From the NCBI GenBank assembly GCA_019925095.2, contig CM034398.1, positions 5,223,001 to 5,287,000 of the forward strand: a stretch of 64,000 nt of DNA. The letters run 5' to 3'. Below the pieces are notes generated by a model, which was not told where the DNA came from, did no database searches, and saw only the letters and a list, made by a program, of their open reading frames with translations. Made by a program: the position numbers and the translations under genes. This DNA is from Dendrolimus kikuchii (lineage: Eukaryota; Arthropoda; Insecta; Lepidoptera; Lasiocampidae). This document shows positions 1 to 13,800 of this stretch, one piece after another; position 1 is the first letter of the stretch, and every line of letters starts with the position of its first letter.

Positions 1-434
1 GGCGATTTAATTTATTTTATTTTATGATGACATGAGATGAATGATTGATTGACGTGACGTGCGAAAGGGGAACGCCGTCATATTTAAAGGAAGAATTTAA
101 ATAATAAAGAAAAGGTTGTATATGCCGAAATAAGGTTACTTGGCGATACCATCAACAGTAGAAAATATCATGTTTTAGATACTAAGCTTATCTTTAATAT
201 TAATCTTTACACTCTTTTAACTACAAGCATTTTTGTTTTATTCATACCTTTCCGTGTTGATATACAACAAGAAAGCTCTAACAAAGAGTTTGACACAACA
301 TCTATCTATCTACAATATTATAAAATATTAAAGCTATTATTAATTGCATAAAATTAAATTAGTATAATTACAATTATAAATAATTAAGCATATGATACAC
401 ATATTCACATGCATACACTTATAGTAACTCTCAC
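1..434. other. Intron of the PARN-type gene (partial)
   Basis: AT-rich sequence after the donor of the exon ending at 435. No exon, RNA gene or recognisable repeat was seen here. Confidence 0.6.
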
Positions 435-3400
435 CTATTCTTGTTTTCCAGCACTTTAGTTTCAACTAATACTTCTTCTTTGAATCTAGCTTTTATTTCC
501 TGGATAAGAAGCAAGCGGATAAATGCATTGCACTTGTCAAACTCAATCTCGTCTGCCTTATTCTCATCTATAAATTGCCGAACACTTTTACTGGAAAGAT
601 ATCAGTTATTTGGATTAGATATAAAGAGTACAGAAACAGATAATTTCCTGCAAATTATATCAGTATGTCAAACTTAACAAAAGTAACTAAATAAATGGAT
701 TGTACTGAAACTCAAACTAACTTATGTTCGAAATAATCAGGTAAAACTATTTTTAAGCCAAAATAATATGTTGAAGTTCCCATGTCTCGATGCTAAAGAC
801 CACTTGAACCTAGCTGCAGCCTCCAGTAATCAAGAAAATGGAATTTTTTAATCATTGATGATCTGATAGTGCATTTATATATAACTAAAAATAACTTCTC
901 TGGAATCAGATTCAGTGCTAATTGCAATGACATGAATTTTATTTGTAACTGGCTTAAACTTGTCATACTTTACTGTGGCTCAGTTTTTCCTTTTTCTAAA
1001 CCTAGTAAAATAATTTATAGATGTTGCATATGTCTAGTCACCACAGCGGACAACAAACTACTGGCTAGCGCAACATGAGAGTACACATATTAATGTTATG
1101 TAATGCTCTATCTCACTTGCACATCATCCATCCCGCTCACATACTGTGCTATATGTAGTACTAGCTGTACGACTTGTTAATATTTGTACTTAAGATTACC
1201 ATTTCCAAACTAAATTAGTTCACTTCAGTTCACATCAGCACTTGACAGTGAATACCACTCTCTGCCATCTGAAGTATCATTTAACCTCTACATCTTGCTG
1301 CTACAAATTCAAACTGACTTTTGACTACTTTCGAGTTTTATGGCCACTAATATATGGAAACTGATTTTCTTTATATAAACAATGGTGCTATAAATTAAGT
1401 CCAATTTACCATGTTTTTTCAATAAATGATTTACAATCATCAGGAATCTCTATAGCGTCTTTTTCTTTTGTGTATAACTTTTGTCGCTCTATTAAGTTCT
1501 CCCGCAGCTTAGTTTCAATTGGTTCTGTCATATATGATATACCTGAGAAAAAAAAATCTTGTGTTTTGGAAAACAATATAATAATTGGATTGTTGTAGTC
1601 TGATATAACAATATGGAAGGTGATGCTACAAACAGAGCAAATGGCGAAAATTACTGCAAACCTTACCTCCTATGTTCATGAATACTATGGCACAATATTT
1701 GTAAACTATGCTAATGGCCGGCTCCTATATTATACTATTAAATTACTTGCATTACCAATGGTTAAATTTTGACATTGCTTATATGTTACATAAGCAATGT
1801 CAAAATGCAATGCAATATAGACTATAAGCATTATGCTTATAGTTTATATTATTATAAAAAAAATTATACTAACATTAATTTATAAAATAATTGTAACTAA
1901 CACACTAACTAAATATGGACCCGGGTCTGAAATAAAGTTTGTATTATTATTTGGAGCTGACATCAAATTTTAATCAAGTAAAGCAAATAGTTGGAAAGAT
2001 ACAGGAACCAACCATAAGTTATACAACTACCATCCCGACGTTCCACCAGACGCAGGTACTGATCGGGCACGGCTGCTTCGACCAGTACCTATGTCAGATA
2101 GGGCGTGAGTCGTCGTCAGGGTGCCAGCACTGCAGTGCCAGCGTCGAGGACACGGCGTTGCACACTCTGCAGGAGTGTCCAGCCTGGGATGGGGAGCGCC
2201 GTGTCCTCGGCGCAAACATCGGACCAGACCTGTCGCTCCCGGCCGTGGTCCAGGCCATGGTCGGGGGCCAACCTGAATGGGACGCTGTCCCCTCCTTTTG
2301 CGAGGCCGTCATGTCCGCAAAGGAGGCGGCGCAGCGAGAGAGAGAGAGAGCGAGCAGCTGCGCTCCTCTCCCGCCGCAATAACCGGTTTTGGCGCCGGAG
2401 GAATACGGCCCTCCAGCCGCCATGAACGGGCGGCGCGGGTGACGGTCATGGGAGGCTATAAGGCCATCACCCGCATCTAAAGCCACCGAGTAGGGGGCGC
2501 GTCATTGCCCGCGCGCGCCCCTCTCAATTATGAGTACGGAGAGGCCTGCCCCAGTGCTGGGGTGGGCCCCCGCCAGCCGGGGTTGTGGAAGAAAAGGTCA
2601 CGCATATCCCGTGACCCCGGCTCATGGCATCAGGTGGCACCAAGGGGTTTTAGTGGGTATTCCGGCTCCTCTAGCCGGCGAGACCCACACTCCCCCGCCG
2701 AAGTCTTCCTGGCGGGAGGTCTGCAAACGGATTTCCCCTTGTAAAAAAAAAAAAGTTATACAACTACACACAAAAAGCAACTTACAGTAAAAATTCTATA
2801 TAAACTAATCAACTCTAAGTTGATTATTGTATGTAGCAGTTGTAAAATGTAACATAGTGCATGTAGTTGGTGTCAACTAGATGAACACCTATGTGGTGTA
2901 GTTTACTCCAGGCTTCATACTACTCGTATTATAATATCAGGTTTTCATAAGTATAGTAATATACAGTCTGTTGACTTACATTTACTATGTGAAACATACT
3001 ACAATGAAAATGAATTATTAATGTTCGAAAGATAACATTTTCACATAATTTGCTAATGTTTAGTATATTAGTCCTGTCACTTCAGGTATTTTGCGATTCC
3101 CAGTTCTTTGTATTTGTTTTACTATAAATATGTTTCAAATATTAGATATATAAAACCAAAAATAAAGAAAATGTGTAACAAAATATTTATATAAATTATT
3201 TGTATTAGAGGAAATAATATTTTGTACATAAGGTATTTTAAATGACACAATTTATGTAAGTAGGTAACAGATGTGGTAAACCTTTGCATACCTTTCTCTT
3301 AATAAGTACTTATATTAACCTCTTTGCCCCAGAGGTAGTTAAAATATTACAAATATATATTGAAGTTACATGTGCAACAAATAATTACCTTCTTTAATTA

Positions 3401-3832
3401 ACTTATTAAAGTCAAATCCTTGTGCACTAAGGAAGTCCAAGCTTGAACTTTGGCATAAGAACATCCTCTCTGGACCTGGCTTCCCACGTGGGAACAAATA
3501 AAAATTATACGCCTCATTCGTGTACACTTGTTTCTCCTCATCCCATAAAAAAGCACACAGCCCGAACTGGATTAACAAGAATTCAGAACAACCCTGCGAC
3601 AAAGCTAAATAATACTCCTCGGGGGTGTCGAATATAGTCCCAACCTTGCCGTTCATTAAGCCTGTTAATTCTGTATCTATCGCCAAAAACTCAGCTTTAT
3701 CAATAGAAGCAGTCACCAAAGGCAAGACTTCTTTGAAATCTAAAAACAACAAAAATAAAAATAGCGTCTATTGCCGCGAAAAGTTATATACCATTTTATG
3801 ATGATGTACTCACTTTTACGGCCCACCTCCAT
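435..3832 (-). CDS. PARN: PARN-type poly(A)-specific 3'-exoribonuclease, N-terminal part (4 exons, continues beyond left edge)
   Basis: Coding exons on the minus strand are 3814-3832 (ATG at 3832), 3389-3739, 1410-1542 and 435-590. All four junctions have GT/AG signals and matching phase, giving 219 residues before the window edge. Residues 26-34 contain the DEDD-nuclease motif AIDTELTGL, with acidic residues D28 and E30 at the positions used by human PARN. FDTPEEYY, FLLIQFGLC, NFYLFP and CQSSSLDFL..QGFDFNK follow in the order known for PARN. The family removes poly(A) tails from the 3' end of RNAs in nucleus and cytoplasm. The other candidate is the paralogue PNLDC1/Trimmer, which trims pre-piRNAs in silkworm; the QSSS and GFDFNK blocks favour PARN. 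The remaining D residues, R3H/RRM domains and C-terminus lie outside the window, so this choice is not final. Confidence 0.82.
1766..1843. repeat. Two adjacent perfect hairpins
   Basis: Arms 1766-1782 and 1790-1806 are a 17-bp perfect inverted repeat with a 7-nt loop. Arms 1821-1831 and 1833-1843 are an 11-bp perfect inverted repeat with a single-base centre. Both lie in the PARN intron between exons 2 and 3. They are most likely MITE ends or relics; no function can be assigned. Confidence 0.6.
2031..2752 (+). mobile_element. 5'-truncated R1-like non-LTR retrotransposon with target-site duplication
   Basis: The insert starts inside the ORF2 C-terminus. Positions 2031-2382 encode a run with a Cys/His motif (GCQHC...HTLQECPAW) followed by ..EAAQRERER and a stop, typical of R1-clade/Jockey-superfamily elements. 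A GC-rich 3' UTR and an A-tail (2743-2752) follow. The 15-bp sequence aagttatacaactac is present at 2016-2030 and again at 2753-2767, so both ends are defined. It lies in a PARN intron, antisense to that gene. The short coding run upstream of 2031 is host sequence and not part of the element. Confidence 0.85.
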
Positions 3833-4863
3833 TACTACAGTTCAGATATTATAGATATATTTTTATTAAAATATCATTTGGTTATAGTTTAAGCGAATTT
3901 TCATACAATCTATGTAGAAAAATGGGCCTTATAAACAGTTTTAATTTTTCATTGCACAATGCACAGTTGTTATACCTACCACAGATAACAGAACACTAGT
4001 ACTCACTGTTTCTTACGATTTGTTACTGTCACTGTCAGAGTAATGTCAGTTCGAATTGTCATTTTTTTACATATCTTCGCACAATATATGTATTTAACCA
4101 AATTCGTACTGAACTAACCAATTCTTTGAGACCATATTCTATGAGTAATTCTCTACAATTAATCTGCGGAAAATAGAACGTTTTGTAAAAAAAATAACCC
4201 GTACCCTTAATTTGCCGTTACACGTTCCTTCACGTTCCATGATTAAATTGATCGTGTACTAGCGGAGGGTGATATCAGGAGCCTTAAGAACAGACGAGTG
4301 TGCATGACAAGAGTTATGAATGTCAAAGAAGCAAGTGAGGTGTGTAAGAATGGGCCTAAATGGCGCTCTGTTGTTCGTGCCTACCCCGCAAGGGAACTGA
4401 CGTGAAGTTATGTATGTATGTATGTTCCTTCACAGAAATTGATCCTTGCAAGCTATACTACCATTTGGTTTAATAATACAGGTTATATTTATTTTTTTCA
4501 AAATCAGCCCATTAGACTCCTTACCACTTTAGTTTTCATCAAAATCGACCTCGCGGCTCCTTTAAGTATTTCTCGCTATTTAGCATACGCCAGCATTTAA
4601 CCTTGAAGGCCCACTTGAAATTCATCTGTACATTGGGGGAAATAAAAGTCAAATTTCGCTAACCTGAGTAATTTATATTTTTTTCACATGAAACAAAAAT
4701 TTGCATGTGCCATTATGCGATTGCAATAAACCAAATTGTGTTTAAAACTAATAAAAAAACCTCAAATTATAACAATGTCTATCATTAGAATGAAATATAA
4801 AATTAGATTAAAATATAATAAATAGGTCGGTCAATTCTTATTTCAAATTCTTATAGATGCAGG
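3833..4863. other. Intergenic: PARN 5' flank and DNAAF5 3' flank
   Basis: Both neighbours are on the minus strand, so this holds the PARN promoter side and the DNAAF5 3' UTR. An RTE-like fragment sits at about 4235-4427. No other gene was seen. Confidence 0.6.
4235..4427 (+). mobile_element. RTE-like LINE 3' end fragment
   Basis: Matches the 3' end of the family B copy at 9088-9581: the coding tail ending ..PARELA, then TGA and a (TATG)n tail. Confidence 0.8.
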
Positions 4864-7800
4864 CTACAATATCTTTTCAAGATGACTAGATAATCTTTCG
4901 TAAGCCGCCTTATTTCTATAGATGTGGATATTCCCTTTCACTTTCTTCATGAGCAGTCTTGGGTCTATGTCGGATAGTTTCATAAGTGCATCTGAAAATT
5001 TAAATGAAACACTTGACCTCATAAAATTAATTGCATAGAAACTCGTGTGTACTCTGATTTTTAATTACCTGTACTAAAATAACAGCTGCGATCGACCTTT
5101 TATTCGAAATGGATTCACCTCGCAATGGTGAGTTGAAACAACTACTCGTTCAACTCACTTATGAATGAGCAATACTACACCACAATGCTCCATGCTTGTA
5201 ACATAAAAATAGGTCAATCGTAGCTGTAATTTTAGTCCAGGTAATTAAAAATCACAGTATAAGTACTTGCACGCACTCACATGCGTATTCGGTAGGTAGG
5301 TGACTTCCCTTATTGCCACTTGACAGGCTGCTGTTACTATATTTTTGGACCAGTTTGATTGGCGCCATTTTGGCGCTGATAGTCAAGGCACCGAGCGCGA
5401 GAGTCCCACTGAACTTAAACATAGTTTACGTTATTACTTGTATTAATACCACAAAGTGTCGCAAGCGGCGTTTCAATTTGACACAAGAAATATGCTTGTC
5501 ATGTATATGCAGCAGCCAGTCGAGTGATAATAATAGAGCTTAGAGCAGTATACGCAACAAATTAGTACAGACAAGTAAACAGTAACTTTTCCGAACGGTA
5601 CTACAATAGGATCCTTATTATCCCATACGGTCCCTTTGTGAATTAGATTAAGTCAGTGCATTTTCAGGAAATTCTGGCCAAGTAACAAAGAACTTAATTC
5701 ATTTCTTAAAACCTACGTTCCACAAGTTGTCATTTTTAAGCGACGCCAAACAACAGAATACATGTCATTGTCTAAAATTGCACTCGAAAATATTACCAAG
5801 TAATAAATTCCCGTTGCAGAAATCACAAATAAGTCATTCAAACCCAATATTCTGGTTAATATACTTATGCATTAAACTACTCAATTGCATATCGTAGCCC
5901 AAAGTCAGTGTAATCATGCCATAAATAAGTTTTAAAAAGTCTCACCCAGCATTTCCTTCCTAAATGTTTCTTCTGTATCATCAAGGTGAATGAGCATCGC
6001 GCTGTAAAGTGCATCGATATGTGCCCCAAAGACCACATTATCATACTGTTCAGGCCTGTTCTTGAACAGTATGACCAAAGTTTCGACAGCGCATGAGCGC
6101 ACTTTATCACTACTGTCATCAAGACGTTTCAGGACCGCTGTGGTAACAAAAATAATTAATCCTCATGACAACAATTGAAGCTGAATATAAACTGTGAAAT
6201 ATAAAAGCTGAGTATAATGCTCCCAACTTATCTATGAAATGAAGAGCGTCGCCATGTTCGCACCGGTGTTGCCAATCTATGTATAATCATCAGACATTTG
6301 AATACATTACATAAATCTAAGATAATCATCTTATACTAATATATAAAGCTGAAGTTTGTGTCTTGTTTGTTTGTTTGATTGAACGCGCTAAACTCAGGCA
6401 CTACTGGTCTGATTTGAAAAATCTTTCAGTGTTAGATAGCCCATTTATCGATGACGGCTATAGGCTATATATCATCACGCTAAGACCAATAGGAGCGGAA
6501 CGCCAATGAGGAATGTTTCAAAATCGGGAGGTTTTGAAAACAAATTCCACGCGGACGACGTCGCGGGCACAGCTTGTATATTATAATACTCGGGCTCCAT
6601 CTAGGATAATGTTATAATTATTGACTGTGACCAATTGCGTCTTATTTATAGAGTTAAAAATAACGCCGTTAACGAATAAACAACTTTTGTTTAGAACTGG
6701 CAGCCCTAATGCCTATGAAATTTCAACGAGTTTTTGGCGGGAACTGAAAGAAGACGTAGTGTTGTGCAGTTTTATTTTCTAAAAATGTGTAAAATTACTC
6801 TAAAATGAACAATAGTTGTAGAGTAATGATTGTTTTTAAGTAGTAATTATGTGTTTTTGTGAAGAATGTGAACTGTATAGTCAAGTGTGGCTTTTCCAGT
6901 TTTCACAAGAACTCCGTTTAATGGCGTCGGTTGTAGCCTACAATACAACTGCGCTACTATACGAAGACTTATACATCAGAATTGGCTGTATGGGTTAAGA
7001 TTGCTTTGTCTGCCTTTGTGGCGCATTCTACTACTACTATACTACTGAAATTTCAACATGGCGGCTGTAGTTCTATTTTTTGCCGTTCCACATATAAGTT
7101 GAGAGCATTATAATAGCTGTTTTATTCATATACAGAAATATAGCATACACGAGTGTGAGTAACACCAAAAACGTCTTAGGTTTCTACTGTTTAGGGCGAG
7201 TCTATTGTTTGGAAAATCTGATTTTATTTTAATTATGTTACTAACTTAAAAAGACATACCGGTAATGATCTAGTTTAGAAAGGAACATCAACTTAATTTG
7301 GTTGTCCTGAGTTTAAATAGGTGACAACAATGTTAAGTATTATCCGTGCAGGAACGGAGAAAGAATACAATTTCCTGCGGCCCGGCGGCCTGTCGTAAGA
7401 GGCGACTAAACAACCCACAGCCAGGTGGTAGAGTATTTGCTCGACTGGATGGCGACCACCCCTGGTCTAGAGTATGCCGCCATAGCAATCTTGTATTGTG
7501 TTCCGGCATTAGTGACCAGGTTCCAGTCTCCTTTAAGAGAGCAGCAGCGCATTTGTAGCACCTTTGGTGTTGCAAATGTCCATAGGCGATGGTAACCGCT
7601 TTCCACTAAGTGGGCCGTCTGCTTGTCTGCTGAACTCCTGCAATAAAAAAATAAAAAAAACAAGTATTAGTGGCGCTTTGGTGAAATAAATAAATACCAT
7701 ACCAAAGTAGAGTTTATGAAGTATTTCAGCTGTAAAACATCCTCTTTGTTTAGCTAAGGAGCTAAAACAGCATATCGCCCTCAAAGCATGTTGCCTTGTC

Positions 7801-10800
7801 AATGTGGAGTTATCGTCCACTAGCCCAGCTAATAAAGGTACTATTTCTTCCAAAAATGGCTCCAAAGACTCTCTTGTTGGGAAAAGTTTCACTTCCTATA
7901 ATATAATATAACAATAACGATAGACGAGTATTAACCATATTTTAAAATTCATTTTTAAAAAACCATTTCGAGAAATTGTGTCTCTGATTATTTCTATTTA
8001 ATTGAACGGCCAGCATATGTATTTATTTTTCCACTTTAGAAGAAATATATTCACACTAGCGATTGTCTTCGACTTTGTCTACATTTCAAAAAAGTAGCTC
8101 AGATTTTAGGTCTAAGAAATTGCTGTCGATCCGTGGAAACCGCATCGAAATCGGCTTAGTAGTTTTTACGTGACTTCTGAACAAACAAACAAACCGATAA
8201 ACAGACAAGAAATCTAAAAAAAAATTGCATCGTGTTCTCCGTCTTATATAATCAGTTATAATTGAGTTATTTTTTTAAAATGGCTTCAATTTACAAACAC
8301 GGCGTGTTTAGAATTTTATAATATTATAGATACATTACATTTTCGCCAACTTTAAAAATATTATGAATAATAATACATACATACATAACTTCACGCCAGT
8401 TCCCTTGCGGGGTAGGCACGAACAACAGAGCGCCATTTAGACCCATTCTTACACACCTCACTTGCTTCTTTGACATTCATAACTCTTGTCATGCACGCTC
8501 GTCTGTTCTTAAGGCTCCTGACATCACCTTCTGCTAGTACACGACCAATTTGATCATGGAAGGTGTGTCGTGGCCTAATATGAATAATAATAGCTTATGT
8601 ATCACTCTAATGTGTGTTACGCTACATTACAGTTTCATCAAGAAGCAAGTGAGGTGTGTAAGAATGGGCCTAAATGGCGCTCTGTGGTTCGTGCCTACCC
8701 CGCAAGGGAACTGGCGTGAAGTTATGTATGTATGTATGTATGTACAGTTTCATCAAAATCCGTTTAATAGTGTCCATCCAGACAAACTTTCTCATTTAGA
8801 GCTGTGTTAAGTTACACCTTGAGGACGTGATCCGCGCCCCCGTTAGAGGCACGGTTTAAAAACTAACATTTTATGAAGCAATTCATAGTACACTGCGCGA
8901 TGTACGAGTTCCGGTTAAGGCTCGCCTTGCCTGGGGCCTTACTCAAACGTAACAAAAAGAGTCAATATAAATAAAGAATAAGCATTTCTTTAAAACTACA
9001 ATAATACAGTATATAACACAAAAGTAAATGGAACATACAATGGAAAATGTAATTAAATATAAGACATTTGAAAAGCGGTGCTGGTCACCGTACGCTCACG
9101 TATGGAAGCGAGAGTTGGGTATGGAAGAGAGAACATGAATGTAGAGTAAACGCGGTCGAGATGCGAGCACTGCGCAAAATCTGCGGAGTGACGCTCGCGG
9201 ACCGCGTTCGTAATACCGAAGTAAGAAAGAGAGTTGGTCTGAAAGAGAGTGTCGGGGTAAAGGTAAGGAAAGGAATGCTCCGCTGGTTCGGGCATGTGGA
9301 AAGAATGCATGATGAAAGAATGACTAAACAGATATACAATACAAAAGTGGATGTATGCAGAAGTCGTGGAAGGCCACGACACACCTTCCATGATCAAATT
9401 GATCGTGTACTAGCAGAAGGTGATGTCAGGAGCCTTAAGAACAGACGAGCGTGCATGACAAGAGTTATGAATGTCAAAGAAGCAAGTGAGGTGTGTAAGA
9501 ATAAGCCTAAATGGCGCTCTGTTGTTCGTGCCTACCCCGCAAGGGAATTGGCGTGAAGTTATGTATGTATGTATGTATGTACATTTGAAAAGAGTAAGCT
9601 CTCTGGCGCCAAAAAACAAAAAAGTCTCGCATAATAATACATTATAATATGAATAGGATTTATTTTTCAAATACACTTTAATTCAATTGCCTACACCCTA
9701 ACATAATGCTCAATGACAACGACCTTTTATCCACCTGAATAAGAAGTAATGTTAAATTATTTATTGACCTCGTCAGCTTTATCTCCGTCGCCGCCCTTCT
9801 CGCCCTCTAATGTCTGGGCCTTCCGCGGATTGTCCTGCATGGCCGAGCAGAGACAGGCAACGGCTGCAGTGCGAATCGCCTCCGCCGTACGACCGGCCGA
9901 CCAAATCAAGTTAGGCATTATTATATCTAAAATTCAAAACCATCTTTGTTTTTAACCCTATAATAACATGCAAAAGAAGTATTAGGAATGACCATTGCAT
10001 TACTTTAATGTTGTTGCTTTGATGGTTAGATGAAAGTACCGCTTCTTGTAAGTTCATTACTGATCATAAAATAATTCCTAAAATGATCCTTTAATACTTG
10101 CTACTAACTACTTAACTTTTACTGCCAATTATTTGGGGTTGGCACAACATGTCTTTTCCTTCTCCACTTCTCTATTCTGGCATAAATCTTCTGTCACACC
10201 ACAAATCATCATATCCTTCTCACAATCCATCAATCCCTTTTTGGTCCACCTTTACCTTTGTACCATCAATCTTGCATTTTAACATTCTTTTTATCACGTG
10301 ACTTTCGTCCCTCCTCATTAGATGCCCATACCACCTCAATCTACTTCATCTCAATTTTTCATTCACGGGTCTAACGTTCAAAATCCCTTTACGTACTCAT
10401 TTCTCACCTTATCCGTTCTTGTTACACCACACATCCATCTCAACATTCTTACCTCAGCTGAATGGAGCCAGGTGTGGTGGTCGCATTGTGGTTTCAGCGG
10501 TCTTATGACAGATTTATATATCTGACCTTTTAGTTTCAGTGGCATTAGTTTGTCGCACGTCACACCGGTTACCTGTCTCCACTTTAGCCATGCTACATTT
10601 ATTCTTCTCCTTACATCCTTCTATATATCACAATTACTCTGCAATAGTGAACCGAGATATCTGAATTCGGGGTTACACGCTACTGTGGCTGATTGTAGTT
10701 TAAGAGGCAAAACAGGTATTTAGTTTTGGTTCTGCTGATTTTCAACACAATATCCTCTAGCGCCTGCCGCCACCTATCTAGTTCTTTTTGAAGTGCCACC

Positions 10801-13800
10801 TCGTCTTCACCTATTAGAACAATATCATCTACAAAGATCATGCACCAGGGGGCCTCATCCTGTACCTCTGCGGTCAACGCATCTATGAACAGCATAAACA
10901 GGTAAGGACTTAGGGCGGATCCTTGGTGCAAACCTACCATCACAGAGAACTTGTTTATGGTTCCCACTGCAGAGCGGACTTGTGTACTAACAGTCTCATA
11001 CATGCTTTCTATCAATCTTACGTATTTCTCTGGCACATTTTATACTCTGAACAGTATGATTTCTAAAGTCCTATGAAGACTATATGGAGACACAATAAAA
11101 CTCGCACTAAGCATATTTTAATATCGATTCATCGTAATTTTTTGTAGGTAACATTTACGAAAACTGATTGATGATGAACTGATTTGGCAGAAGATTTCCT
11201 TAAGCAGTATGGGGCTTTTTTTAAAGGTAGCATAACATTTCTTCGAGAAGGGCAATATGTTCTTAAATGAAATTTACATGTTATTCCCACTAGATGACAG
11301 TATAGTTACAAATATTTATATACGTGTTTACATACATACATACATACATAACTTCACGCCAGTTCCCTTGCGGGATAGGCACGAACAACAGAGTGCCATT
11401 TAGGCTTATTCTTACACACCTCACTTGCCTCTTTGACATTCATAACTCTTGTCATGCAAGCTCGTCTGTTCTTAAGGCTCCTGACATCACCTTCTGCTAG
11501 TACACGATCAATTTGATCATGGAAGGTGTGTCGTGGCCTTCCACGACTTCTGCATCCATCCACTTTTGCATTGTATATCTGTTTAGTCATTCTTTCATCA
11601 TGTATTCTTTCCACAATTTCTTTCTTTTTTCTTTCATCTTCTTTCTGTCTTCTTTCTCTTTCATTCTTTATACGTGTTTATCTTAGAAAAAAGATACCTC
11701 TGGTCCTATTAAAACTTTAAGGACACCATACATACCCTCAATAACAATCTTCAGAAACGCTTCGAGCTTCTCAGTTTCACACTTATTAAAGTTATCTTGT
11801 CTCTTCAGGAGCACGGTCGATAGTGTTGTGAATATTTTAAGCTTAACTTCGGGGTCTACTTTGGGAGTGGCCAAACATTCCTTTAGGAGAGGCGCTATTA
11901 GGTGTAGTTGACCGCCTAATGCCGACCCTGTATTATATCTACCCATTAATTTATTCATACACGTTTTACATATGGTACAAATATTGATCTAAAAATTATA
12001 AGTCACTCTTATCCTACCTTAGACTAATAATAATACATATTCGAGATTAAAGTCACTCTAGACAACTTAGCCTCTATTAAACAATCACAATGTAAGTTAA
12101 AGTGCCAATTTTATTAATTTACTAGTAGAACCTGCTGCTTCATTCGCAGGGGACTTATGGCCGGTTCCTTTATCCGACTATTCACTCACTTGCTTTGCCA
12201 TTGGTAGAAATTTAACATGACTTCTTTTTCATTCATTTTCTCCCAATTATTTGGGATCGGCACACCACCAGGTGGTAGGGCATTTGCCCGACTGGATGGC
12301 TACCACCCCTGGTCTAAAGTATGTGGCCATAACAGCCTTGAGTTGTGTTCCGGCATTAGTGACCAGGTTCCAGTCTCCCTTAAGAGAGCAGCAGTGCATT
12401 TGTAGCACCTTTGGTGTTGCAAATGTCCATAGGCGATGGTAACCGCTTTCCATAGAGTGGGCCGTCTGCCTGTCTGCTGAACTCCAGCAATAAAAAAAAA
12501 AAGAAAAAAAAAACAATATGTATTTTCCTTCCATACAGATCATTATGCCATGCTTCACACAATCAATCAATCTCTTGTTTGATCTACCTTTATCAATCCA
12601 ATCCAGGCATCACTTGTATGGAGCTTATGTCAAATTTTAACCAGTAGTAAGGCAAATGAACACTTAATAAGACAGGAATCATCCATTAGATTTTATATTT
12701 ACATACATATTCTGAACTCTGCATGATATCGGAATACTATTTGGGCTTTAAACTGCAAAATATCCGAAATATACAACGTCAATAATTGATGCTTTTAATA
12801 AAAGTAGTGGTCGACCCGCGGTCGAAATTCGATCATAATTAAAATAAATTATAAATTTTTATATTATTAAGGTTATGTTGTCAAAGACTTCTATAATCAC
12901 AGATTTCGCCAAGGGTACACTGTTAATTTGACTTCAACAATAAACAAAAGAGTATATATGCGTGTGTGTGTCCAATACGTAGTTGTGTGTGTAATGTTTT
13001 TTTATTGATTTAATGTATTTTTTGTGCATAATTTAAAAAAAATATTAACATTCTGCACTCGTTCCCTATATAAACTACTAGCTGTGCCCGCGACGTCGTC
13101 CGCGTGGAATTTGCTTTCAAAACCCTCCGATTTTGAAACATTCTTCATTGGTGCTCCACTCCTATTGGTCTTAGCGTGATGATATATAGCCTATAGCCTT
13201 CCTCGATAAATGGCCTATCCAACACTGAAAGAATTTTTCAAATCAGACCAGTAGTTCCTGTTCCTGAGATTAGCGCGTGCAATCAAACAATATTAATATT
13301 AGTATATTTGGCTACAACACTAATACTTACATTTTAAATAGCGCGGTATCTTTTGAATGAAACGTCCGAATTGAATAATTCAAAAAGTTCTAGAAAGGTA
13401 TTGAATTCGTCTTGAATATGGAGTAATTTATTTTGATAAGGATTAATACCAAGGTACAAAATAAAGAGTTTTTGAAGCGACGGCATTTTAATTATTTTAA
13501 AAAATAAAAGAAAACACTTATTGTGAGATAACTACAATAGTTAGACATATGGTTATGCGATATTTTTTGTAGACAATTATATGTTCTGCAAAGTGGTAGT
13601 ACATTGTTTTGTTCTATAATCAATAGTTTTCGCAGCGCACGCCGTGTAAGGATTTTTTCGGGTCATTTTTTTACACCTTCGGTTACATTATTGAACTTTT
13701 AGTAAGGATCCCTAATTTTTTTGAAAATATAATATAGCCTATAGCCTTCCTCGATAAATGTACTATTCAACACTGAAAGATTTTTTCAACTCGGACCAGC

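Noticed and set aside
1939..2382. 147-codon open frame as a host gene
   Set aside because: It joins host sequence to the C-terminus of an R1-like ORF at the insertion boundary (2031).
7342..7660. Protein-coding role for repeat A (multiple 60-110 codon frames on both strands)
   Set aside because: Frames are not kept between copies and the unit ends in an A-rich tail, so it is a non-coding retroelement part.
9068..9556. 162-codon open frame as a host gene
   Set aside because: It is the C-terminal part of an RTE-like polyprotein repeated many times in the window.
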